A stretch of DNA of 45,347 nt from Methylobacterium crusticola (GTDB lineage: Bacteria > Pseudomonadota > Alphaproteobacteria > Rhizobiales > Beijerinckiaceae). Below, piece by piece: positions 16,240 through 27,847 of the stretch (positions are counted from its first letter, which is position 1; each line of letters begins with the position of its first letter). The notes below the pieces were generated by a model. It was given only the letters and a program-made list of their open reading frames with translations, searched no databases and was not told the DNA's origin. The DNA lies in contig NZ_QOWC01000044.1 of assembly GCF_003574465.1 (NCBI RefSeq), positions 1-45,347 on the forward strand, in the 5' to 3' direction. Both the position numbers and the translations under genes were made by a program.

Positions 16240-17052
16240 ATGAGCGCCACCGCCACCGCCGCGCCGGTCGTCGGCCAGAGCCGGGCCGACGAATCCGCCC
16301 CGGTCCGCCTCGCCGTCAAGGACGTGAACTTCTACTACGGCGACTTCCGCGGCCTGAAGAACATCAACCTCGACTTCCGCGACCGCCAGGTCACGGCCCT
16401 GATCGGGCCCTCCGGCTGCGGCAAGTCCACCCTGCTGCGCACCTTCAACCGCATCTACAGCCTCTACCCCGAGCAGCGCGCCGACGGGCAGATCCTGCTC
16501 GACGGCCGCAACATCCTCGACCCGGCGATCGACCTCAACGAGCTGCGGGCGCGGGTCGGCATGGTGTTCCAGAAGCCGACCCCGTTCCCGATGTCGATCT
16601 ACGACAACATCGCGTTCGGCATCCGGCTCTACGAGCGCCTGCCGAAGGCCGAGCTCGACGACCGCGTGGAGGAGGCCCTGCGCAAGGGCGCCCTCTGGGA
16701 CGAGGTCAAGGACAAGCTCCGGCAATCCGGCATGGGCCTGTCGGGGGGCCAGCAGCAGCGGCTCTGCATCGCCCGCACGGTGGCGCAGCGCCCGGAGGTG
16801 ATCCTGCTCGACGAGCCGACCTCGGCCCTCGACCCGATCTCGACCGGCCGCATCGAGGAGCTGATCGAGCAGCTCCGGTCCGAGTTCACGATCGCGATCG
16901 TGACCCACAACATGCAGCAGGCGGCCCGCATCTCGCAGTTCACCGCCTTCATGTATCTCGGCGAGCTGATCGAGTTCGGGCCGACCAACCGCCTGTTCAT
17001 GAACCCGGCCAAGCGCCAGACCCAGGACTACATCACCGGCCGATTCGGCTGA
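16240..17052 (+). CDS. pstB: Phosphate ABC transporter ATP-binding protein PstB
   Basis: ATPase of the Pst importer. 270 aa with Walker [10 protein letters not shown] (56-64), Q-loop Q111, ABC signature LSGGQQQR (167-174), Walker B VILLDEP (187-193) and H-loop H223. CCGGAG precedes the ATG. It is 19 nt from pstA and 22 nt from phoU, so co-transcribed. Confidence 0.98.
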   Translation: MSATATAAPVVGQSRADESAPVRLAVKDVNFYYGDFRGLKNINLDFRDRQVTALIGPSGCGKSTLLRTFNRIYSLYPEQRADGQILLDGRNILDPAIDLNELRARVGMVFQKPTPFPMSIYDNIAFGIRLYERLPKAELDDRVEEALRKGALWDEVKDKLRQSGMGLSGGQQQRLCIARTVAQRPEVILLDEPTSALDPISTGRIEELIEQLRSEFTIAIVTHNMQQAARISQFTAFMYLGELIEFGPTNRLFMNPAKRQTQDYITGRFG

Positions 17053-17074
17053 GTTCCCCTCGGAGGACGGCCCC

Positions 17075-17794
17075 ATGGCGAACCACATCGTCAGCTCCTA
17101 CGACACCGACCTGCAGAACCTGCGCCGCAGCATCGCCGAGATGGGCGGCATCGCCGAGAAGATGATGGCCGACGCGAGCCACGCCCTCGTGCGCCGCGAC
17201 GTCGGCCTCGCCCAGAGCGTGATCGCCGCCGACCCGCGCCTCGACGGCCTCCAGCGCGAGATCGAGGAGCGGGCGATCCTGCTGATCGCCCGCCGCCAGC
17301 CCATGGCGATCGACCTGCGCGAGACGATCTCGGCGATCCGCGTCTCCGGCGACCTCGAGCGCATCGGCGACCTCGCCAAGAACGTGGCCAAGCGCGTCGT
17401 GGCGATCAGCGACCAGGTGCAGCTCCAGAAGATCGTCGTCGGCGTGGAGCACATGAGCGAGCTCGTGCAGGCGCAGCTCAAGGACGTGCTCGACGCCTAC
17501 GCCACCCAGGACACCAAGGCCGCCTTCGACGTCTGGGAGCGGGACGGCGACATCGACTCGCTCTACACCTCGCTCTTCCGCGAGCTCCTGACCTACATGA
17601 TGGAGGACCCGCGCAACATCACGTTCTGCACGCACCTCCTGTTCTGCGCCAAGAACGTCGAGCGCATCGGCGACCACACCACCAACATCGCCGAGACCAT
17701 CCACTACCTCGTCACCGGCGAGACCTTGGCGGGCGACCGGCCCAAGAACGACCGCTCGAGCTTCGCCACCGCCGAATCTCCGGCCGGGGCCTGA
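17075..17794 (+). CDS. phoU: Phosphate signalling protein PhoU
   Basis: Cytoplasmic regulator linking Pst to the PhoR/PhoB pathway. 239 aa, two three-helix PhoU domains, each with the metal-binding motif: DLERIGDLAKN (93-103) and NVERIGDHTTN (194-204). Position between pstB and phoB is conserved. Confidence 0.97.
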   Translation: MANHIVSSYDTDLQNLRRSIAEMGGIAEKMMADASHALVRRDVGLAQSVIAADPRLDGLQREIEERAILLIARRQPMAIDLRETISAIRVSGDLERIGDLAKNVAKRVVAISDQVQLQKIVVGVEHMSELVQAQLKDVLDAYATQDTKAAFDVWERDGDIDSLYTSLFRELLTYMMEDPRNITFCTHLLFCAKNVERIGDHTTNIAETIHYLVTGETLAGDRPKNDRSSFATAESPAGA

Positions 17795-17825
17795 CCGCCC
17801 CGGCCCGCCACCCGAACCGCCCGCC

Positions 17826-18527
17826 ATGAACGCCCGTATCCTGATCGTCGAGGACGAGGAGGCCCTGACCCTCCTGCTGCGCTACAACCTGGAATCCGAG
17901 GGCTTCGCGGTCGACGCCGTCGCCCGCGGCGACGAGGCCGACCTGCGCCTGCGCGAGCAGGTGCCGGACCTCGTCCTGCTCGACTGGATGCTGCCGGGCC
18001 TCTCGGGCATCGAGCTGTGCCGGCGCATCCGGGCCCGGCGCGAGACCGAGCGGCTGCCGGTCATCATGCTGACCGCGCGGGGCGAGGAGGGCGACCGGGT
18101 CCGCGGGCTCGCCACCGGCGCCGACGACTACATCGTCAAGCCGTTCTCCGTGCCGGAGCTCCTGGCGCGGGTGCGCTCGCTCCTGCGCCGCGCCAAGCCC
18201 GCGCACCTCGCCCACCTGCTCGTCGCCGGCGACATCGAGCTCGACCGGGTGAGCCACCGCGTGCGCCGCGACGGCCGCGAGCTGCATCTCGGGCCGACCG
18301 AGTTCAAGCTGCTCGAGTTCCTGATGCAGAGCCCCGGGCGGGTCTTCTCGCGCGAGCAGCTCCTCGACGGTGTCTGGGGCCACGACGTCTACATCGACGA
18401 GCGCACGGTCGACGTGCATATCGGCCGCCTGCGCAAGGCCATCAACCGCGCCCGCCACCCGGACCCGATCCGCACCGTGCGCGGCTCGGGCTACTCGTTC
18501 GACGAGATGTTCGCGCCCGGCGCGTAG
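17826..18527 (+). CDS. phoB: Phosphate response regulator PhoB
   Basis: OmpR-family activator that binds PHO boxes. 233 aa: receiver domain with acidic pocket ED (9-10), phospho-acceptor D53 (LLDWMLPG), T83 and K105 (DDYIVKPF), then a winged helix (about 130-228) with RTVDVHIGRLRKAI and the GSGYSF end. It closes the operon led by its probable own binding site at 12963-12995. The sensor kinase gene phoR is not adjacent. Confidence 0.97.
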   Translation: MNARILIVEDEEALTLLLRYNLESEGFAVDAVARGDEADLRLREQVPDLVLLDWMLPGLSGIELCRRIRARRETERLPVIMLTARGEEGDRVRGLATGADDYIVKPFSVPELLARVRSLLRRAKPAHLAHLLVAGDIELDRVSHRVRRDGRELHLGPTEFKLLEFLMQSPGRVFSREQLLDGVWGHDVYIDERTVDVHIGRLRKAINRARHPDPIRTVRGSGYSFDEMFAPGA

Positions 18528-18567
18528 GGCGCCGCACCGGCTGGGGAGGGCGCCCTGCCGGGGGGAC

Positions 18568-18589
18568 CCGGACCGGCCGTGCGGTCCGG
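18568..18589. terminator. Stem-loop between convergent phoB and the His-rich gene
   Basis: Eight-bp stem ccggaccg (18568-18575) / cggtccgg (18582-18589) with a 6-nt loop, in the 83-nt gap between two converging genes. A bidirectional terminator candidate without a T run. Confidence 0.45.
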
Positions 18590-18610
18590 TCCGGGGTTCC
18601 TGCCGAGACT

Positions 18611-19075
18611 TCAGTCGCAGACGCGTCTCACCACGATCCTGCCGGAGCGGTCGACGACCCGCCTGACGTCGCAGCCGTCGTCGTAGGCCGGGGCGATGCC
18701 GACCGGTTGCAGGCCCCATCCGGTGTTCCAGCCGAAGCCGTGGTGCCAGTGGTGCCCGTGATGGTGTCCGTGGTGGTGCCCGTGATGGTGTCCGTGGTGG
18801 TGTCCGTGGTGCCCGTGGTGGTGCCCGTGGTGGTGTCCGCCGGGGCCGCCCGGATTGCGCTCGCCGACCGCGATGCCGGCGCGGCTGCCGAGGCCGCCGT
18901 TCCGGACGCCCCCGCCCTGGAAACCCCCGCCGTGGAAGCCGCCGTGGAAGCCGCCGCCGTGGCCGCCGGAGCCGCCCCGGTGGCCGCCGCCGAAGCCGCG
19001 GGCCTGCGCGGCACCGGCGAGCGCGACCGCCGCGATGCCGGCGACGAGGGCTGCGCGAAGTACTGACCTGGTCAT
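18611..19075 (-). CDS. Secreted His/Gly-rich protein, possibly metal-binding
   Basis: 154 aa with a clear Sec signal peptide (1-25, ending AAQA). The mature chain has a Gly/His/Phe-rich part (GGFHGGFHGGGFQ), a run of about 30 residues made of HHHG/HHG units (near 79-112), and an ordered end with two cysteines (DGCDVRRVVDRSGRIVVRRVCD). Poly-His repeats of this type usually bind Ni, Zn or Co; that role is inference. Small secreted proteins ending in a V/I-RR-VC motif are common in Hyphomicrobiales. A CRP/FNR-type palindrome lies 57 nt upstream of the start. Confidence 0.8.
   Translation of the reverse strand: MTRSVLRAALVAGIAAVALAGAAQARGFGGGHRGGSGGHGGGFHGGFHGGGFQGGGVRNGGLGSRAGIAVGERNPGGPGGHHHGHHHGHHGHHHGHHHGHHHGHHHGHHWHHGFGWNTGWGLQPVGIAPAYDDGCDVRRVVDRSGRIVVRRVCD
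18751..18838 (-). repeat. Short-unit repeat encoding the His tract
   Basis: Imperfect 9- and 12-bp units of the type gtggtgcccgtg / atggtgtccgtg (plus strand), in frame with the secreted protein. Synonymous variation between units suggests selection on the His-His-His-Gly product together with repeat slippage. Confidence 0.8.
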
Positions 19076-19524
19076 GTCTGCTCCTGTTCGTGCGATGTGG
19101 GAGCAGATTGACCGCGTGCGGCCTCTCCTTCTGTGATGTGGATCACGTCCGTGGGGCGGGGACGGACGGGCTCGTCCCCGGCCGGTCCCCCGGGGGCGGC
19201 CGGGTCCACGTCCGCGGCGGCCAGACGGTGACGGCCGCCGCCCCGCCGGCCGCTCCGGCGCGCAAAGCGGACCGCACCCTGACGGAACGGAGTCTCGAGG
19301 TGTCCGCCGCCTGGCCCGGCACGGGCCGGCGGCTCCCTCGGCCCGCGCGTCCTGCCGGAGGCGGGGCGGCCGGGGCCGTGCGCGCCCTCGATCCGCGGCC
19401 GTCGCGGGGCGGGTGCGCGGAGCGGAGCAATCGTCGCCCAGGCGCCGGGACCGGCCGCGGCGCCCGGGACGCCGGCCGGGCGCCGCGGACCCGGAGGTCC
19501 CGCGGGCGCCGACCGGTCAGGCCG
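19076..19524. other. 449-nt gap with a CRP/FNR-like site, no gene
   Basis: A long plus-strand frame crosses this gap (19090-19674) but encodes Arg/Gly/Pro low complexity without a ribosome-binding site and runs against the small gene at 19525-19656, so I do not accept it. The only clear signal is the palindrome at 19132-19147. Several GC-rich self-complementary stretches are present, none with a T tract. Confidence 0.5.
19132..19147. promoter_or_regulatory. CRP/FNR-family palindrome
   Basis: The segment tgtgatgtggatcacg contains the perfect inverted repeat GTGAT-N4-ATCAC, equal to TGTGA-N6-TCAC, in the general form of CRP/FNR/FixK operators. It sits 57 nt upstream of the His-rich secreted protein gene (minus strand). 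Confidence 0.5.
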
Positions 19525-19656
19525 TCACTTCTTCTGCTCGGACCGCGCGCTCGCCGAGATCCCGCCCTTGAGGCTCGGGGCCGCGGCACTGGCCTGCGGC
19601 TTCTCCTTCTTGGGCTTCTTGACCTCGCGGTTCCCGCGCTTGCGATCGGATCCCAT
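19525..19656 (-). CDS. Small basic protein, 43 aa, RGNREVKKPK type
   Basis: Starts at the ATG at 19656 with a GAGGGAG ribosome-binding site. Sequence: MGSDRKRGNREVKKPKKEK, then a neutral Ala/Ser/Gln-rich tail. The RGNRE-x-KKPK motif recurs in small uncharacterised proteins of Hyphomicrobiales, as far as I recall. Highly charged and probably disordered. A longer frame reaches 19761 but that part lacks coding character. Function unknown. Confidence 0.65.
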   Translation of the reverse strand: MGSDRKRGNREVKKPKKEKPQASAAAPSLKGGISASARSEQKK

Positions 19657-19956
19657 GGGAAGCTCCCTCGGTGATGGCTGGCGGATCGACGCGACCAGCA
19701 CGCCGCGCGCAGGCAGGAACTCCGCCCCGCGGCGCCGATCGCGCGTACTGATGAAGAACACAGCGGACCAGACGCGATCCAGAGCCGCTTAATCGACGCG
19801 CGCCCGGATAGCTGGCAAATCATCATGGCACGGTTCGCCCAGCCTGTCCGAAAAATATTTCCGGATCGCGATGAACAACGCGGGCTGCCGGGAGGACGTC
19901 CATGATACGAGGAGAGCCGCGCCGGTCCGACGGCGCGCCGCATCACGGAGGATGTG
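19657..19956. other. 300-nt gap, lower GC, no gene seen
   Basis: Contains AT-richer sequence around 19750-19920 than the neighbours, with no coding bias in any frame. It must hold the promoters of the two divergent small genes, but I find no clear -35/-10 pair or EcfG motif. Confidence 0.4.
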
Positions 19957-20368
19957 ATGCCCACCGACTATCCCCGGAAAGCGCACGTCCCCCCGGGCCT
20001 CCTCGGCACGTTCCGGCTCCGCCTCCTCACGCTCCGGCTCGACCTGACCTGCCGGCAGATCCGCCGGGCGCGGGCGCGCCACGATCACCAGGGCCTGCTC
20101 CGCCACACCGAGGTGTGGGCCGGCCTTCACCTCCGGGCGGAGGAACAGGCGAGCGTACGGCCGCGGGCTCGACGACGTGCGGGACGTGATCTGCGAGCGC
20201 GTGCGCGTCACGGTCCCCCGGATCGAGCGCGAGCGCTGCCGCATCCGCTGGGCCCTCGGCCGGATGCAGCGGGCCGAGGCCGCCGACGACCGGCGCGCCT
20301 ACGAGCACGCGCAGACCCTGGGCGAGGCCGCCCAGACCCGCCTGGCCCGGCTCTGGGCGACGCTGTAG
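19957..20368 (+). pseudogene. Frameshifted small hypothetical gene
   Basis: A gene with a strong GGAGG ribosome-binding site starts at 19957 (MPTDYPRKAHVPPG). Third-position GC is high in this frame until about 20145, then collapses. From about 20153 the +1 frame shows strong coding bias (YGRGLDDVRDVICERVRVTV and on to LARLWATL, stop at 20366-20368). One extra base near 20141-20158 would explain it; removing it gives about 136 aa, a Leu/Arg-rich helical protein of no family I recognise. Either a real frameshift mutation or an assembly error. Confidence 0.55.
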
Positions 20369-20395
20369 GGCCCGGCGCCCCCGGCGCGTGCGCCC

Positions 20396-20590
20396 TCAGG
20401 CCGGGACCGGCGCCGTCGGGGCGGCGTCCCGCAGGAGGCGCAGGGCCTTGAGGTGCGCGATCTTCTCCTCGCGCGTGGCCGCGTCCTGGTCCAGCTCGGC
20501 CCGCAGCCGCGCGGCCCGGCTGACCTGCAGCTGCACGTCGCCCTCGAAGCGGCCTGCATTGCGGCCGACGCTGAGAAAGTTGATTGCCAT
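20396..20590 (-). CDS. Small hypothetical protein, 64 aa
   Basis: Start at the ATG at 20590 with a GAGGCGA ribosome-binding site. MAINFLSVGRNAGRFEGDVQ begins it, followed by one charged helix (RAARLRAELDQDAATREEKI) and a short Ala/Pro tail. Coding bias is good. Converges with the frameshifted gene, 27 nt apart. No family recognised. Confidence 0.6.
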   Translation of the reverse strand: MAINFLSVGRNAGRFEGDVQLQVSRAARLRAELDQDAATREEKIAHLKALRLLRDAAPTAPVPA

Positions 20591-20742
20591 CGTGGTCGCC
20601 TCGGCAGCGCGATGCCGCTGATTCGAAGTAGGCCGCCCGGCGCCCGAGTAAATCGGGTCGTTCGAAAACATATTTCCCTCGGCATCCCGGACGGGGCGGC
20701 GACGGCCGCGCGCCCGCTTGTGTCGGCTCCGGCGGGCGGGTA

Positions 20743-21258
20743 GTGACCGGGCTTCGCCCGCACAAGCCGCCAGGAACGCCCGCTCCCGTGCCCGCCCGCC
20801 TCGACGCCATCGACTGGGCGATCCTCCGGGAATTGCAGGCCGACGGCAACATCACCAACGTCGAGCTCGCCCGGCGCGTCGGCCTCTCGGCGCCGCCGTG
20901 CCTGCGCCGGGTCCGGGCGCTGGAGGAGGCCGGGATCATCCGGGGCTACCGGGCGCTCCTCGACCCGAAGGCCCTGGGCTACGAGGTCGTGTGCTTCGCC
21001 ATGGTGCAGCTCGCCGCGCAGGGGCAGGCGGACCTCGCCGCCTTCGCGGCGCAGATGCGCGGCTGGCCCCTGGTGCGCGAGTGCTGGACGCTCTCGGGGG
21101 AGACGGACTTCCTGCTCAAGTGCGTGGCCCCGAACCTGGCGGCGTTCCAGCAGATGGTCGGCTACCTCACGGGCCTGCCGAACGTGCGCAGCGTGCGCAC
21201 CGCGCTCGCCATCGACCAGATCAAGGACGACCCGATCGCGCCGCTCGGCGAGGCGTGA
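20743..21258 (+). CDS. Lrp/AsnC family transcriptional regulator
   Basis: 171 aa from a GTG at 20743; a second GTG at 20788 would give 156 aa, which is closer to the family length. N-terminal winged helix: DAIDWAILRELQADGNITNV, then ELARRVGLSAPPCLRRVRALEE (about 21-62) and AGIIRGYRALLD. C-terminal RAM/effector domain about 80-160. Such regulators respond to amino acids and often control the neighbouring or own gene; no target is evident here. Its 3' end nearly touches the convergent LuxR-type gene (11 nt). Confidence 0.9.
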   Translation: MTGLRPHKPPGTPAPVPARLDAIDWAILRELQADGNITNVELARRVGLSAPPCLRRVRALEEAGIIRGYRALLDPKALGYEVVCFAMVQLAAQGQADLAAFAAQMRGWPLVRECWTLSGETDFLLKCVAPNLAAFQQMVGYLTGLPNVRSVRTALAIDQIKDDPIAPLGEA

Positions 21259-21269
21259 GCGCCGGCCGT

Positions 21270-22385
21270 TCAGGCCGGCAGGGCCATGCGGACGAGGAGG
21301 GCGACGAGCTCGGCCTGCCGGTGCGTTCCGGTCTTGGCGAACACGGCCTTGAGCTGGCTGCGCAGGGTGGCGACCGTCGTGCCGCCCGCCGCCGCGACCT
21401 CGGCGAGGTCGCGGCCCCGCGCCAGCGCGTTGGCGAGGCGCGCCTCCGCGGCCGTGAGGCCGAAGGCCTGCCGCAGCAGGGCGTCGCCGACCTCGCCGGC
21501 CTCGGCGGGGTCGCGGATCAGCAGCACGGCCCGGGCTCGCCGGAACGGCTCCTGCCCCGAGGCGACCAGGGGGGCGGCGTGCACGACCAGGGGCGGCCCG
21601 CCCTCGCGGGGCACCGCCACCGGCGGCGCGGCCGGCGCCGCGTGGGCGGGGCCGCGCCCGATCACGCTCCCGATCAGGCGCCCGAGGGCCGCGTTGGTGG
21701 CCGCCGGATGGGCGACGAGCGTGCCCTGCACCACGCGCAGGGTCCGGCCGCCCATCGCGCGGGCCCGCCCGTTCTGGCCGACGACGCGCCCGGTGCCGTC
21801 GAGCAGCAGGCCGCCGCAGCGCATCAGCTCGAAGGCCTCGAGGATCGACGAGGCCCGCGTCTCGGCGAGGCGCAGCGCGACCTCCCCGGCCCGCTGGAAG
21901 TGCGGCAGCATCCGGCCGATCTGGGCGATCTCCCGGTGGGAGAACGGTTCCTGGCCGGGCTTGCGCTCGACCGACAGCATGACGCTGTCCTGCCCGGAGG
22001 CGACCAGGTAGATGCCGGCGAACCAGCGGAACCCCGAGCGGGCGACGAAGTCGGCGTTGAAGGGCAGGTGGTCGAGCTCCCGGGGCGTGAAGATCTGGGA
22101 CTCGACCAGCACGCCGCGGGTGTCCTTCAGGGCCGGGATCCCGCGCGTCACCCGGGGATTGTCCGCGAACCAGCCCTCGTCGACGCCGCGGCTCACGACC
22201 GCGTCCAGGCCCTCCGAGCAGGCCGGCGCGACGGCGGCGCGGGGCCCGGGCAAGATGAGCGCCCCCTCGGCCCCGAGCGCCTCGCTGTAGGCGTGCAGCG
22301 CCGTACGCCAGAGCTCGGGCCGCAGGGCCGCCTCGTAGAAGCGGTCGACAACCTCCCCCAGGCGATTCTCGCGCGACCCCGCCAT
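21270..22385 (-). CDS. LuxR-type (GerE HTH) transcriptional regulator
   Basis: 371 aa from the ATG at 22385; a GTG at 22418 would add 11 residues. The C-terminal 64 residues (from 308) form the GerE/LuxR DNA-binding helix-turn-helix: FGLTAAEARLANALARGRDL, then TTVATLRSQLKAVFAKTGTH. The N-terminal 300 residues look like PAS/GAF-type sensing sequence (MRCGGLLLDGTGRVVGQNGR is PAS-like), without an autoinducer-binding signature I can recognise. No receiver domain, so not a standard response regulator. No partner kinase or synthase nearby. Confidence 0.85.
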   Translation of the reverse strand: MAGSRENRLGEVVDRFYEAALRPELWRTALHAYSEALGAEGALILPGPRAAVAPACSEGLDAVVSRGVDEGWFADNPRVTRGIPALKDTRGVLVESQIFTPRELDHLPFNADFVARSGFRWFAGIYLVASGQDSVMLSVERKPGQEPFSHREIAQIGRMLPHFQRAGEVALRLAETRASSILEAFELMRCGGLLLDGTGRVVGQNGRARAMGGRTLRVVQGTLVAHPAATNAALGRLIGSVIGRGPAHAAPAAPPVAVPREGGPPLVVHAAPLVASGQEPFRRARAVLLIRDPAEAGEVGDALLRQAFGLTAAEARLANALARGRDLAEVAAAGGTTVATLRSQLKAVFAKTGTHRQAELVALLVRMALPA

Positions 22386-22663
22386 CCCGCCCCGCACCCG
22401 CCGGTCCCGCCCCGCCACCTAACGGTCAAACGGTGGCAGGCGCACTATACCGATCGGGTCATTTACCTCAAATAAGGGATGTCGGGCCTGTACTTGCGAA
22501 GCGTAATCCAGGGGCGCGGGCCGGCGGGACTGTGTCGAGATCGATCGCCATCCCGCGATGTCGCGCAGGCAGGATGCGGTCGTCCTCGCGGATCATCCGG
22601 AGCCGGGCCGCGAGGGCGCCCCGCCTCGCCCCGGGACGCGTGCGTGGCGACGAAGGATCGGCG

Positions 22664-22954
22664 ATGACGGATTGCAGCGACGTCGTGAGGTTGTTTGCCA
22701 CGCCGATCGGATCCGCGCGGAGCCGCGACGACGCGGCCCTGCCGATCACCCAGACGCTCTACCGCACCGGCGACGGCCGCTACGTGCTGCGCACCTGCAT
22801 CCGGCTCTCGCCGGAGGCCGCCACGGCCGCCTGCGACGTGATGATCTACGACACCGAGGCGGCGCTGCGGGAGGCCCTCGGCGCCGACCGGGGCGGCAGC
22901 GACGACCTCGACCGGGCCCTGCTCGCGGCGGCGGATTTCGGCCCGGGCCGCTGA
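22664..22954 (+). CDS. Hypothetical protein, 96 aa
   Basis: Start at the ATG at 22664 with AAGGA upstream. MTDCSDVVRLFATPIGSARS begins it; a beta-rich middle (ITQTLYRTGDGRYVLRTCIR) and an acidic helical end (DTEAALREALGAD) follow. Coding bias is good from this start and poor before it. No family recognised. The 278 nt between it and the LuxR-type gene are lower in GC and hold no gene; they must contain the divergent promoters. Confidence 0.6.
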   Translation: MTDCSDVVRLFATPIGSARSRDDAALPITQTLYRTGDGRYVLRTCIRLSPEAATAACDVMIYDTEAALREALGADRGGSDDLDRALLAAADFGPGR

Positions 22955-23006
22955 GGCCGCGGGCCGGCGCGGGCCGCGGGCCGGCCGGCGCCGGCGGGGG
23001 GCCGCG

Positions 23007-23576
23007 TCAGTCGAGCCCGAGCCCGCGCTTGAGCCACGCGGCGTAGTGCTCGGCCAGCACCGTCGTGCGGCGGCGCTCCGAGGCGGGGTCGTACCAGGCG
23101 CCGCCGTAGCTCGCGGGCGTGGCCGAGAGCTGGGGACGGCGCAGCAGCACCTCGCCCTTGCGGCCGAGCACCAGGGCCTCGCCGTCGAGGTAGTCGGTGT
23201 TGCTGCCGCCGCCGCGGCCGTGGCGCGAGTCGCTGCCCGCGTAGGCGTTGAGCGATACGCCGGTCACCCGGACGACGAGGACCGGGCCGGGGCCGCCGAG
23301 ACGGTCCGCGAAGACCCGCCCGAGGGCGGCCTGCAGGTCGCCCCGCACCTGGAGCGCGAAGCCGTCGAGGCCCTGGGCCTGGAGCGGGCCGACATCGACC
23401 CGAATCGCGGAGAACCGCGTCCCGGGGGGCAGGCGGTCGTCCTGCGCCGCCGCCGTGCCGGCGGCGAGGATCCCGGCGAGCAGCGCGCCGACGAGCCCCC
23501 GCACCAGGGCGGCCGCGCGGGCTCGCCCGGCTGCGGGGCGCGGCCGCGGGCCGGCGCGCCGCGTCGTCTGGCTCAC
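23007..23576 (-). CDS. Secreted hypothetical protein, 189 aa
   Basis: GTG start at 23576, 29 nt after the greA stop on the same strand, so probably co-transcribed with greA. An Arg-rich N-region and hydrophobic core (LVRGLVGALLAGILAAGTAA) form a signal peptide ending near AAAQ (45). The mature part has a regular beta/alpha pattern (FSAIRVDVGPLQAQG, VLVVRVTGVSLNAY, ALVLGRKGEVLLRRPQ, AEHYAAWLKRGLGLD). No family recognised. Confidence 0.7.
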   Translation of the reverse strand: MSQTTRRAGPRPRPAAGRARAAALVRGLVGALLAGILAAGTAAAQDDRLPPGTRFSAIRVDVGPLQAQGLDGFALQVRGDLQAALGRVFADRLGGPGPVLVVRVTGVSLNAYAGSDSRHGRGGGSNTDYLDGEALVLGRKGEVLLRRPQLSATPASYGGAWYDPASERRRTTVLAEHYAAWLKRGLGLD

Positions 23577-23605
23577 GTCGTCCGGTCCGCCGCGCCCGGG
23601 CGCCC

Positions 23606-24082
23606 TCAGGCTCCGAACCGCACGCCGACGACCTCGTAGGACTTGCCGCCGCCCGGCGTCGAGACCTCGACGGTGTCGCCGACGGCCTTGCCGATCAGCG
23701 CGCGGGCGATCGGGGAGGTGATCGAGACCCGGCCCGAATGCACGTCCGCCTCGGGCTCGCCGACGATCTGGTAGGTCTTCTCCTCCTCGGTGTCCTCGTC
23801 CACGAGCTTGACGGTGGCACCGAACTTGATCTTCGACCCCGACAGCTTGGCCACGTCGATGATCTCGGCGCGGGAGATCAGGCTCTCCAGCTCGAGCACC
23901 CGGCCCTCGTTGAGGGACTGGGCCTCCTTGGCGGCGTGGTACTCGGCGTTCTCCGACAGGTCGCCGAGCGCGCGCGCCTCCGAGATCGCCTGGATGATGC
24001 GCGGGCGCTCCTCCTGCTGGCGGCGCTTCAGCTCCTGCTCCAGAGCCGCGAATCCCCGCACCGTGATCGGAACCTTGTCCAT
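23606..24082 (-). CDS. greA: Transcription elongation factor GreA
   Basis: Rescues backtracked RNA polymerase by stimulating transcript cleavage. 158 aa, full length. N-terminal coiled coil with the acidic tip [14 protein letters not shown] (40-53; D41 and E44), then the FKBP-like C-terminal domain ([20 protein letters not shown]). Order carB-greA on one strand. Confidence 0.97.
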   Translation of the reverse strand: MDKVPITVRGFAALEQELKRRQQEERPRIIQAISEARALGDLSENAEYHAAKEAQSLNEGRVLELESLISRAEIIDVAKLSGSKIKFGATVKLVDEDTEEEKTYQIVGEPEADVHSGRVSITSPIARALIGKAVGDTVEVSTPGGGKSYEVVGVRFGA

Positions 24083-24208
24083 CGTCGTCGTCTCGCGTCA
24101 CAAGTAATGGGCCCGGTGAGAGGGAGAGCCACTCTCGACCAGGCCTGTTCAGACCACCCTGAATGGGCGCGACGTCGTCACGGCGGGCGTATACCCGCGT
24201 CCCATGGA

Positions 24209-27682
<3,474 letters not shown>

Positions 27683-27847
27683 CGGACGCTTCAGACTCGG
27701 GTGCGGCGCGCGCCCGGCCTTCGTCCGGGCCGGACCGCCCGGGGGCGGAGGCGGGCGCGGAACGTCCGGGAGCGGCGGGGGATTGTCGTTGCGCGCCTTT
27801 AGCATGGGGGGCTCGATGAAAGGAAGGGCGGGGCGGGGGGCGGGCCC
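27683..27847. promoter_or_regulatory. Divergent carB / SDR intergenic region
   Basis: 165 nt separating two diverging starts, containing a long G-rich tract (about 27820-27846). Promoters of both genes must lie here; I cannot point to a clear pair of boxes. Confidence 0.3.

Noticed and set aside
19090..19674. 194-codon plus-strand frame
   Set aside because: Arg/Gly/Pro low complexity, no ribosome-binding site, and it overlaps a better supported small gene on the other strand.
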